Assembly: GCA_030609625.1 (NCBI GenBank)
Contig: JAUWBX010000078.1
Location: forward strand, 1-7,553
Direction: 5' to 3'
From: Phycisphaerae bacterium
Lineage (GTDB): Bacteria; Planctomycetota; Phycisphaerae; Sedimentisphaerales; Anaerobacaceae
DNA length: 7,553 nt
Part shown: positions 1 to 6,617 of the stretch, piece by piece
Layout: every line of letters starts with the position of its first letter
Position numbering within the stretch: position 1 is the stretch's first letter
Notes under the pieces: model-generated
Told to the model about the DNA's origin: nothing
Seen by the model: the letters and a program-made list of their open reading frames with translations, nothing else
The model's database searches: none
Made by a program: the position numbers and the translations under genes

Positions 1-1284
1 TTCGGCTATGACACGGAAACGTTTCCCCAGGTCTTCGATGAGGTCTGGGTCGGTACGGAAACACGCGGCCGAAGCACACAACGGTTCGGTTTCGTGCAGC
101 CCTACGAAGGATTTGTCAATTACCGCTGGCTCGCGGACATCGCAGGGGACAAGATTGGCGGCGCCTGGTTTGACCACGGCGACTGCGCCGAGTACGACTT
201 CCTCGACCAGGCCTACATGAGCGTCCTTGCCGGCGCGCCGGAACTGGTCTTCTTCAACTTCGGTAACATTATGCAAGGCCACCCTGACCACGAAAAGATT
301 ATAGTTGAGTTCGACCAGCTCGTTGAGCTGGCCGCCTTCGTTCGTGAACATCCCGTCATTGGCGTCCCTGCCTACAAACCGCCCAACAGCGACCCCGGCG
401 GCGACATGTACATTATGGATTTCTTAGGCATGCTCGGCATTCCCCTCGTGCCGGTGCACAAGTTTCCCGAAAGTGCGCCGGTTATTTTCCTACCTGCGCA
501 AGCGGCCGCAGACCCGAACCTTCTCAATCATATAAACAAGGCCCGCGCCAGAGGCGCTTACCTCATAATCACCACAAGTCTTCTAATTGCGTTACCCGAC
601 GCGGATGAGCTTGCGCGCGTTGTGGAGGTCAGTCCAAATATACAATCAAAGCCGATTCGTGCCCGGCTGATGTCCTTTTCACCGAAGACTCAGAAATTTG
701 AAAAAACGGATGTAATGGTTGATTTAGAGTCACCTATAGGAGCCAAATCAAAGCCGGCGGATATAGTGTGCACAGCCGGGGGTAAACAGCTTGCCCTTCT
801 TACTATGACCGAAACTGCTAATGGCGGTATCGCACTGCTCAACACGCACACTTACAATCAGGCTGACTTTGATGCCGTAGGCGAGGTTTTGCTCTGTCCT
901 CGGCCGTTGGGCTTGCTCGATATGGAGGGGCCGGCACTTTCTGCCCTTCGCGATGTATTCGGTAATCGCACGATAACAGGGAATGACACGACCATTATGC
1001 CTAAGCCCCAGGTCCCAGTTCTTGATGGCCCTAACTGTGTAACGTTTCACCCTTTCTATCCTTACAGCGATGCCAGTTGTGTCGTCCAAAACTTTAATGA
1101 TGAGGTGGTGAGTGTTACTGTTACCATTCAGATTCAAGAAAATAAACTTAATCAATTTATCGATGTGTTTACTGGAAAACCCATCCCCACTCGTGCCACT
1201 AAGTCTAAGAGCAGTATATCGCTGGACTTGCTCATTCCTGCAAGAGGTCGCGTTTGGGTTCGGCGTGTTGATAATGTGAGGTGA
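1..1284 (+). CDS. Glycoside-hydrolase-like (beta-galactosidase-type layout) protein, C-terminal part
   Basis: The frame is open from the first base, so the gene starts before the window; 427 residues are visible, ending at TGA 1282-1284. Visible residues 1-95 look like the end of a TIM barrel: an acidic strand (EVWVGTETRG, E14 to G23), then WFDHGDC at 56-62, then a strand rich in V, F and N (about 77-85). Residues about 130-200 alternate hydrophobic strands and helices (APVIFLPAQAAAD, then YLIITTSLL), resembling the Rossmann/GATase-like domain that follows the barrel in GH42-type beta-galactosidases. Residues about 340-427 resemble a closing beta-sandwich. A role in cleaving or binding glycans is inferred from this layout. 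The catalytic acids cannot be assigned without the missing N-terminus, although E20 is a candidate. Any signal peptide would lie outside the window. An internal ATG at 94 is not a credible start, because the protein-like sequence continues upstream of it. GC content falls inside the gene, from about 58% (1-480) to about 48% (601-1260). Confidence 0.72.
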   Translation, partial: FGYDTETFPQVFDEVWVGTETRGRSTQRFGFVQPYEGFVNYRWLADIAGDKIGGAWFDHGDCAEYDFLDQAYMSVLAGAPELVFFNFGNIMQGHPDHEKIIVEFDQLVELAAFVREHPVIGVPAYKPPNSDPGGDMYIMDFLGMLGIPLVPVHKFPESAPVIFLPAQAAADPNLLNHINKARARGAYLIITTSLLIALPDADELARVVEVSPNIQSKPIRARLMSFSPKTQKFEKTDVMVDLESPIGAKSKPADIVCTAGGKQLALLTMTETANGGIALLNTHTYNQADFDAVGEVLLCPRPLGLLDMEGPALSALRDVFGNRTITGNDTTIMPKPQVPVLDGPNCVTFHPFYPYSDASCVVQNFNDEVVSVTVTIQIQENKLNQFIDVFTGKPIPTRATKSKSSISLDLLIPARGRVWVRRVDNVR

Positions 1285-1285
1285 T
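1278..1285 (+). promoter_or_regulatory. Ribosome binding site overlapping the upstream stop codon
   Basis: GAGGTGAT matches the extended anti-Shine-Dalgarno complement and lies 4 nt before ATG 1290 (8 nt counted from the end of GAGG). It contains TGA 1282-1284, the stop of the upstream gene. A competing GTG at 1281 would place the site inside the coding region, so the site selects ATG 1290. Ribosomes terminating on gene 1 would stop on this site, which suggests translational coupling. Confidence 0.8.
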
Positions 1286-1289
1286 AATT

Positions 1290-4200
1290 ATGAGATATCT
1301 TTTCAAGTATTTTTGTTTAGTCCTGCTTTCCGTTGGCTTGCCTCTAATGCTTCCGAGGCAGAGTTGGGCAAAGGCCAGGGCCTGGGAGGGTACTATAACG
1401 ATTCCCACTTATGGATGGGCGGAAGATGTAAATCCCAAGTTCTGGGCTCTCGAAGGCGCGGTGAAATTCTCGACCACGGTCAAAGGCTCTATCATCTATC
1501 CTTATACGATGCAAGACCACCTTTACAGAACCAAAGCAGATCGAACTTACAAAGCCCTGTTTCTTGAGAATGAGTATCTGAAGATTACTTGCCTGCCCGA
1601 ACTGGGCGGGCGTCTCCACTCAGTTTTTGACAAGACCGAAGGAAAAGAGATGTTTCATCTCAATAAAGTTATCAAACCAGGTATGATAGCAATGCGCGGG
1701 GCCTTTATCAGCGGCGGGGTTGAGTGGAACGCTGGGCCACAGGTACACACTGTAACTATTTTGTCACCTGTTGATGCGCTTATTGGCCGAAATGCAGACG
1801 GCTCAGCCTATATCGAAGTCAGTAATCTGGAAAAGAGCTTGCGAACCCAATGGACAGTGCGGGTAACTTTGCATCCGGGAAAGGCCTACTTAGATGAGCA
1901 GATTCGCATTTTTAACCCAACGGATGCGATAAGCTCGTACTATTTCTGGAATTGCACAGCTTTTCCCAACCAACCCGGAACGCGTTTTATCTATCCAATG
2001 ACTCTTGGAACAGACCATCATGGAGTCAAGTTCTTTTCCTGGCCTGTTCACGAAGGCAGGGACTTATCCTGGCTCAAGAACTATGAAACCTGGGATTCGA
2101 TTTTTGCGGTGGACTGTGCGTTCGACTTCTTTGGAGCTTACGATGTTGATATGGACCGTGGAATTGTGCAGGTGGCCGACCAACATGAACTAAGCGGGAA
2201 AAAAGCATGGACCTGGGGGAATTGGGAGTTTGGCCTGGTAAGCCAAAAGAACCTGACCGATGATGACGGCCCGTATATAGAGGTCCAGAGCGGGCCGTTG
2301 CCGACCCAGTCCGATTACGGCATGTTGCTGCCGAGGCAAGAGGTCTCGTGGCAGGAATGGTGGTATCCTGTGCATGGACTTGGCGATGGCTTCGAATATG
2401 CAACAAAAGACATAGCCATTCAAACTATTCATAAAGAAAATCAGCTCCAATTGCAGATTCTTGCAACTGCTAATTTCCCTTCAGCTACATGTACTCTTTC
2501 GCAGGGAAATAAGACACTTCTTAAAAGGACAATTGACCTAACTCCCAAAAATCCCCGGACGTTGACGCTTTTCTCAGTTCCTCAATCGCCTGTTGATGTA
2601 ACAATCAAGACTAAGAAGGGGCAGCTTCTGGCTTCCTTCGCAACTCCTTTGCCGATTCCCAGGATTTCTCCACCTGAGCCTTCTAAGTTAATGACAAAAC
2701 CTGATGAGCAGCTTACTTTGGAGGAAAAATACCTCAAAGGGAGAAAGCATGACCTGGCAACAAACCGCAAAAAAGCCCGCGAGTATTATGGAAAGGCACT
2801 GGCCGAAGATGCACAATATTCGCCTGCACTTCGTGCCCTGGCTGTGCTTGATATCGAAGCGGGACTTTATAAGAAGGCAATTCAACGATTAAAAACAGCT
2901 TTGAGCAGAGATGGCACCGATGGATTATCGTGGTTCTTTTCGGGTTTGAGTCATTTAAGATTAGGTAACAAGAATGAGGCGATTGAGTGCGCTTATAAGG
3001 CGGTAAGGTGTCTGGGCACCGCCTCTCTCGGCCACGACCTGGCCGGGCGTGCTTATATGCAACTGGGAGATTATTTACAGGCCGTTGAGGCCTTTGAGAA
3101 AGCGGTTCAGTTGAATCCTAACGATAATAAGGCAAAGAACCATTTGCTTTTGGCCTTGTATGCAGTGGGAAATACAAAATTGGCATACAGGAATGCGAAA
3201 GAAAGAATCGTTCAGACACCTACAGATTTGGTTCCAAGGGCGCTGATAGCCCTGCAAAATAAAAGTCAGATGAAACGCTTTGTACGTCAAGTACGAGCCT
3301 TCGTAGGAGAGGATGATTTTCAGATGTTGGAGACCAGTCTTGTCTTTGGGGAGTTAGGACTGGCGAATGAAGCCGCAGAGCTGCTTTTGGCAGTGTGTGT
3401 CGAGGCGGTGCCTGAAAATGAACGCAATCCCCTGCCAATCTACTACTTGGCCTATTTCAGCTCTCTGCGGGCAGACCAGGCAAGTGCGCATATTTATCTG
3501 AACAAAGCAGCGGTTACTTACAGGGATTATATCTTTCCATCGCGTCCCGAAGCGGTAGAAGTATTTAAGTACGCCATCGAGGAAAATCCTGATGATGCTT
3601 ATGCCCATCTGCACCTTGGAAATCTTTACTGTCACCTTGGCCGGCTATCTGAAGCTGCCCGGCACTGGCAAAGGGCGGCTAATCTGGACCCATCCTTGAG
3701 TGTCGCATTTCGTAATCTCGGCCTTTATGCCTGGGCAGTGGAGAAGGACCTGTCGAAGGCCGAAAGATTTTACCGCAAAGCCATAACTGCCCGGCCGAAG
3801 GACCAGGCCTTATATCGAGACTTGGCGGATGTTCTCTTTGCGGCAAACAACCGCCCCGAGGCGATAAAGGTTCTCGAATCAACGCCGTTTGAGATACTTA
3901 GGCGGGCTGATATCATTATTATGCTCACTCAAGCTTATTTTGATGGACAAAGATACGGTGACGCTATCGACTTACTCGAATCTACGCCGTACTTTGTTAA
4001 CTGGGAAGGCCAGACAATCACATGGGACTTATTCAATAAAGCACATTTGGAACGAGGCCGGAAACGCTTTGAAAATAATGACTTTGAAGGGGCTTTGCAG
4101 GACTTTGAAGCGGCTCTGACCTATCCGGAAAATATAGGTGTCGGACGCTCGAACAAACCTCAGGAGGCACCGGCTCAATACTGGCGGGGAAAGGCACTTC

Positions 4201-4328
4201 AAGCCCTTGGACGCCTTGAAGACGCGCGTTCGGCCTGGAAGCAGGGGGCCGCTGGATACGAGGGTTCAGAAGAACAGAATAAATATCGAGAGCTTTGCAA
4301 AAAGGCGTTTTCTCCGCAGGACACCTAA
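1290..4328 (+). CDS. Secreted DUF5107 domain protein with C-terminal TPR repeats
   Basis: This protein of about 1012 residues starts at ATG 1290, chosen because GAGGTGAT precedes it. Residues 1-27 form a Sec signal peptide: basic MRYLFKYF, a hydrophobic CLVLLSVGLPLML core and likely cleavage after SWA. Residues about 45-365 match the DUF5107 pattern, a galactose-mutarotase-like beta-sandwich, with TMQDHL near 74, a CLPELGGRLHSVFDK block, GGVEWN and YIEVQSGP. E331 in that last motif is a candidate for the glutamate of mutarotase-fold enzymes (inference). Residues about 372-467 look like a small beta domain and linker. TPR-like helical pairs fill about 485-640, 755-866 and 922-1010. This domain order and length of about 1000 residues are usual for DUF5107-TPR proteins, whose activity is not established to my knowledge. 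The gene follows the glycosidase-like gene by 5 nt, so periplasmic or surface glycan processing, sugar recognition or complex assembly is likely. The domain call is firm; the function is open. Confidence 0.9.
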   Translation: MRYLFKYFCLVLLSVGLPLMLPRQSWAKARAWEGTITIPTYGWAEDVNPKFWALEGAVKFSTTVKGSIIYPYTMQDHLYRTKADRTYKALFLENEYLKITCLPELGGRLHSVFDKTEGKEMFHLNKVIKPGMIAMRGAFISGGVEWNAGPQVHTVTILSPVDALIGRNADGSAYIEVSNLEKSLRTQWTVRVTLHPGKAYLDEQIRIFNPTDAISSYYFWNCTAFPNQPGTRFIYPMTLGTDHHGVKFFSWPVHEGRDLSWLKNYETWDSIFAVDCAFDFFGAYDVDMDRGIVQVADQHELSGKKAWTWGNWEFGLVSQKNLTDDDGPYIEVQSGPLPTQSDYGMLLPRQEVSWQEWWYPVHGLGDGFEYATKDIAIQTIHKENQLQLQILATANFPSATCTLSQGNKTLLKRTIDLTPKNPRTLTLFSVPQSPVDVTIKTKKGQLLASFATPLPIPRISPPEPSKLMTKPDEQLTLEEKYLKGRKHDLATNRKKAREYYGKALAEDAQYSPALRALAVLDIEAGLYKKAIQRLKTALSRDGTDGLSWFFSGLSHLRLGNKNEAIECAYKAVRCLGTASLGHDLAGRAYMQLGDYLQAVEAFEKAVQLNPNDNKAKNHLLLALYAVGNTKLAYRNAKERIVQTPTDLVPRALIALQNKSQMKRFVRQVRAFVGEDDFQMLETSLVFGELGLANEAAELLLAVCVEAVPENERNPLPIYYLAYFSSLRADQASAHIYLNKAAVTYRDYIFPSRPEAVEVFKYAIEENPDDAYAHLHLGNLYCHLGRLSEAARHWQRAANLDPSLSVAFRNLGLYAWAVEKDLSKAERFYRKAITARPKDQALYRDLADVLFAANNRPEAIKVLESTPFEILRRADIIIMLTQAYFDGQRYGDAIDLLESTPYFVNWEGQTITWDLFNKAHLERGRKRFENNDFEGALQDFEAALTYPENIGVGRSNKPQEAPAQYWRGKALQALGRLEDARSAWKQGAAGYEGSEEQNKYRELCKKAFSPQDT

Positions 4329-4380
4329 CGGTGGAAACAAAGGTGATTGTTCCGGACACTAAATAAGAGGGACTCATACT

Positions 4381-4791
4381 ATGGTTTCACAAGACAAACT
4401 GAACTACAAGACGACGGTGGAAGATGAGCACTGGCGAAACGAAGAGTTACAGTGGGCACGAATTCTTTCCTCAGGAGACCCAGCCAAAGGTATAGTTCTC
4501 TTGTACATACAGAAGGCTTGCACTGCGTTTCATGAATTTGAGCCTTCCTGGAAAAAGGGCGCCTTAGATGAAGAGCAGGTCGAGTTCTTTCGTAAGCGGT
4601 TGGCAAAACGGGTCAGGCAGATACTGGTAACCATGGAGAACAACGGCCTTGATACGATTAACGGTGCCGCTGAGCTGGTGGAGGTTCTGCGCTCTATCGA
4701 ATCGGCAAAAACCCTGGACGAATTAGCTGAGTTGACTGAAGAAATGCATTCCGTCAACCACTTGCTGTTGGATTCCTTAGAAGAGAAATAG
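4381..4791 (+). CDS. Hypothetical 136-residue helical protein
   Basis: I do not recognise this family. ATG 4381 is preceded by AGAGGGA at 4366-4372, well spaced at 8 nt. The product is rich in Glu, Lys and Leu, has no signal peptide or membrane segment, and is probably cytoplasmic and almost entirely helical. A central aromatic patch (FHEFEPSW, around residues 44-51) is followed by a basic helix (FFRKRLAKRVRQIL, about 63-76) and an acidic C-terminal helix (LDELAELTEEMHS). There are no clear catalytic motifs, no Cys clusters and no helix-turn-helix that I can defend. It lies 52 nt after the DUF5107-TPR gene and 11 nt before the oxidoreductase, so it is almost certainly co-transcribed with both. 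An adaptor, regulator or chaperone for a neighbour is possible but unsupported. The gene itself is credible because of its good ribosome binding site, tight packing and absence of overlap. Confidence 0.75.
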   Translation: MVSQDKLNYKTTVEDEHWRNEELQWARILSSGDPAKGIVLLYIQKACTAFHEFEPSWKKGALDEEQVEFFRKRLAKRVRQILVTMENNGLDTINGAAELVEVLRSIESAKTLDELAELTEEMHSVNHLLLDSLEEK

Positions 4792-4802
4792 AGGGACAAA
4801 TT

Positions 4803-6236
4803 ATGAAAAACGTTACCCGTCGAGATTTCGTAAAAAGTACCTTCGCTGCTGGACTCGCAGCGGCGCTGCCGTACTCGCGCGCACAGGGAGCGAACGACCG
4901 CATTCGTGTGGGCTTGGTTGGTTGTGGCGGTCGTGGTAAGGGGGCCCACATACCGTCCTTCGAAAAGCAGAAAGGTGTAACTGTCGTGGCCCTGAGCGAC
5001 CCCGATAGGCAGCGCATGGCAGAGGCGGCTAAGATGGTCGAATCAAAGTATGGGCACAGAGTCGAGCAATATGTCGATATGCGTAAGATGTTCGACCGCA
5101 AAGATATCGATGTGATCGCTAACGCGACGCAGAACTACTGGCATGGGCTTAGTACAATCTGGGCGTCTCAGGCCGGCAAGCATGTCTATGTCGAGAAACC
5201 GCTGTCGCATTACATCTGGGAGGGCCGGCAGATGGTCAACGCTGCCAGAAAGTACAACCGTATCGTCCAGTGCGGTACCCAGCGTCGCTCGCAGAGTTCC
5301 ATTGCTAAGGCAATCCAGTGGATCCATGAAGGAAACCTCGGCAGGATCAGATACATCACCGCTTTTGCCAATAAGCTGCGTTCCTCGTGCGGCAAGCGCG
5401 ACACTCCGCTCCCAATTCCCGATACTATCGACTACGATACCTGGTGCGGTCCTGCTAAGAAGCTGCCAATCTATCGGGACCGTCTCCAATATGACTGTAG
5501 CTTTGACTGGAACACCGGTGACGGAGAATCATGCAACCAGGGTGTCCACGAGGTGGACGTGGCTCGGTGGTGCCTGGGCGAGAAGATGCTTCCCCGCCGG
5601 GTAATAAGCATTGGTGGCCGGTTTGTATTCAACGACGCCTGCAATGTCCCTAATACGCAGATAATCTATTATGATTTTCCCACGGCCCCGCTGCTTTATG
5701 AGGTACACAACCTCCGCAAGGCCAGGGGTTCTGACGAAATGCCTGCGTTTCGTGGTGAGAGGGTAGGTGTGATTGTCGATTGTGAAGGCGGGTCAGTAAG
5801 TCTCTACCGCGGCATGGCGTGGGACAACGAGGGCAAACAGGTCAAAACATTCAGTGGCGGTGGCGATCATTTCGTCAACTTCATTAAGGCAGTTCGCAGT
5901 GGCCGTCGGGAAGACCTCAACGCCGAAGTCCTCGAAGGACACATCTCCACCGCTGTCAGCCATACCGGCAACATCTCGTACCGGCTCGGTGTGAAAGCCT
6001 CTCGGAAAGAGATGCACGCCCGCGTCCGGGACATCCCGATATTCACAGACATGTTCGACCGGCTGCTTGAGCACCTTGCGGCTCACAAAATCAACGTCAA
6101 GGCCGGGACTGTGACGCTGGGGCCATGGCTGGATATCGACCGCCAGAACGAGTGCTTCAGGAATAATGAACAAGCCAACCGTCTGGTTCGTGGCTTTTAT
6201 CGCGAGCCATACGTTGTGCCGGAATTGTCGGGTTGA
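4803..6236 (+). CDS. Tat-exported Gfo/Idh/MocA family oxidoreductase
   Basis: This 477-residue protein has a twin-arginine signal: TRRDFVK at 5-11, a hydrophobic AAGLAAALP stretch and likely cleavage after SRA at 25-27. The Rossmann nucleotide-binding motif GLVGCGGRGKG lies at 37-47, and the family EKP motif at 131-133, where K132 is the usual catalytic or cofactor-contacting lysine. The C-terminal alpha/beta domain carries QGVHEVDVARW, with H249 and D252 at the expected substrate-binding positions, and ends in the DHFVNFIKAVRSGR and HTGNISYRLG blocks typical of exported members. The family performs NAD(P)-dependent oxidation or reduction of sugars and derivatives. The Tat signal implies folding with bound cofactor before export to the periplasm. 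Related exported proteins include some GH109 glycosidases, so hydrolysis by transient oxidation is an alternative. The start at ATG 4803 follows AGAGGGA at 4790-4796, 11 nt after the previous stop. GC content (about 60% in four sampled lines) exceeds that of genes 2 and 5. The substrate is unknown. Confidence 0.93.
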   Translation: MKNVTRRDFVKSTFAAGLAAALPYSRAQGANDRIRVGLVGCGGRGKGAHIPSFEKQKGVTVVALSDPDRQRMAEAAKMVESKYGHRVEQYVDMRKMFDRKDIDVIANATQNYWHGLSTIWASQAGKHVYVEKPLSHYIWEGRQMVNAARKYNRIVQCGTQRRSQSSIAKAIQWIHEGNLGRIRYITAFANKLRSSCGKRDTPLPIPDTIDYDTWCGPAKKLPIYRDRLQYDCSFDWNTGDGESCNQGVHEVDVARWCLGEKMLPRRVISIGGRFVFNDACNVPNTQIIYYDFPTAPLLYEVHNLRKARGSDEMPAFRGERVGVIVDCEGGSVSLYRGMAWDNEGKQVKTFSGGGDHFVNFIKAVRSGRREDLNAEVLEGHISTAVSHTGNISYRLGVKASRKEMHARVRDIPIFTDMFDRLLEHLAAHKINVKAGTVTLGPWLDIDRQNECFRNNEQANRLVRGFYREPYVVPELSG

Positions 6237-6250
6237 GCACAGAGTGTTTG

Positions 6251-6281
6251 TGTCGAATGATTTAATAACACCTGTTCGACA
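6251..6281 (+). terminator. Weak inverted repeat after the operon, possible 3' end
   Basis: TGTCGAA at 6251-6257 pairs exactly with TTCGACA at 6275-6281 around a 17-nt loop, beginning 15 nt after the oxidoreductase stop. There is no T tract, so it is not a classical intrinsic terminator. It could protect a transcript end or bind a protein. The right arm overlaps a second possible stem (ACAAATG 6279-6285 with CATTTGT 6311-6317), and the two cannot form together. Confidence 0.25.
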
Positions 6282-6423
6282 AATGTCTCCAAATCTCGAT
6301 TTTGCTTTCCCATTTGTGTGAATCAATTCCCGTTGATAAGCTCAAGCTCGAACCCCACAATTTACATAACCATTTCTGTATGAATCGTAGTACTCTCATG
6401 TCAGAAACCTCCCGTCTTTGCGT

Positions 6424-6441
6424 GCCGTCTATTTCGGCGGC
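6424..6441 (+). other. GC-rich hairpin in the intergenic leader
   Basis: GCCGTC at 6424-6429 can pair with GGCGGC at 6436-6441 (six pairs, one of them G-U) around a 6-nt loop. It is the most stable small fold I see in an otherwise AT-rich stretch and lies about 175 nt before the barrel gene. It could be a leader-RNA element, but it has no T tract and I recognise no riboswitch core. Confidence 0.3.
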
Positions 6442-6507
6442 GTCATACTGAAACAAGCCGTGTTGCAGAGCTTTCTCTATATATAAAAGGCAATAACTTG
6501 ATGCTTG

Positions 6508-6534
6508 GTAACTCAATAAATACGTTACTTTTTT
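6508..6534 (+). terminator. Weak terminator-like stem with six Ts
   Basis: GTAAC at 6508-6512 pairs with GTTAC at 6524-6528 across an 11-nt loop, followed directly by six Ts at 6529-6534. The stem is short and AT-rich, so efficient termination is doubtful. It could act as an attenuator in the leader of the barrel gene or as a late end for operon transcripts. Confidence 0.2.
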
Positions 6535-6591
6535 ATGGTGAGCTGCCTTATATAAATAGAGGCTTCTAACAACAATCATATTTTATGGTGA
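6531..6591 (+). repeat. 11-bp direct repeat at a 50-bp interval upstream of the barrel gene
   Basis: TTTTATGGTGA occurs exactly at 6531-6541 and again at 6581-6591, start to start 50 bp. The second copy ends 26 nt before the ATG of the barrel gene and so lies in its probable leader. Five helical turns would place both copies on one face of the DNA, a layout seen for paired operators. A chance or duplication origin cannot be excluded. Confidence 0.45.
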
Positions 6592-6603
6592 CAGAATAAA
6601 AAG

Positions 6604-6610
6604 AGAGGAG
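6604..6610 (+). promoter_or_regulatory. Ribosome binding site of the barrel gene
   Basis: AGAGGAG is a near-consensus Shine-Dalgarno site, 7 nt before ATG 6618. It fixes this start even though it gives an unusually long n-region of about 17 residues before the signal-peptide core. Confidence 0.85.
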
Positions 6611-6617
6611 ATTCAAT

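Larger units (their letters stand above)
6237..6617. other. 381-nt intergenic region, AT-rich in its second half
   Basis: No well-supported gene lies here. The stretch holds two overlapping small inverted repeats (6251-6281 and 6279-6317), a GC-rich hairpin (6424-6441), a weak stem followed by six Ts (6508-6534) and an 11-bp direct repeat at 6531 and 6581. GC falls to about 29% over 6481-6600. TATA-like tracts occur at 6478-6488 and 6549-6556, but I could not pair either with a credible -35 box, so no promoter is called. The minus strand is open over 6262-6579 (105 codons), with an internal ATG at 6399 behind GGGAGG; this is treated as a finding, not a gene. The length and composition suggest a separate promoter and a leader for the downstream barrel gene. 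Confidence 0.6.

Noticed and set aside
8..220. 70-codon + strand frame at the left edge
   Set aside because: It is an out-of-frame shadow of the first gene, with a Ser/Thr/Arg-rich composition typical of shadows in GC-rich coding DNA.
748..1155. Minus-strand open frame of 135 codons inside the first gene
   Set aside because: It lies wholly antisense to a frame with clear protein character and has no recognisable domain.
1281..1283. GTG as the start of the DUF5107-TPR gene
   Set aside because: It lies inside the Shine-Dalgarno site that serves ATG 1290 and has no comparable site of its own.
4530..4949. Minus-strand open frame of 139 codons
   Set aside because: It spans the junction of two well-supported + strand genes, covers the Tat signal region, and has a low-complexity Ser/Thr-rich translation typical of a shadow frame.
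5793..6326. Minus-strand open frame of 177 codons
   Set aside because: Most of it is antisense to the conserved C-terminal domain of the oxidoreductase, and the translation has no family features.
6380..6470. Possible cyclic-di-GMP-type riboswitch on the minus strand (ACGCAAAG present near 6415-6423)
   Set aside because: The short string resembles one part of the GEMM-I core, but the required upstream GCAAACC element and the paired stems are absent.
6478..6526. Sigma-70-type promoter for the barrel gene (TTGATG 6498, TATA-like tracts)
   Set aside because: No -35/-10 pair with acceptable spacing and sequence was found; TTGATG followed by TACGTT matches the -10 consensus poorly.
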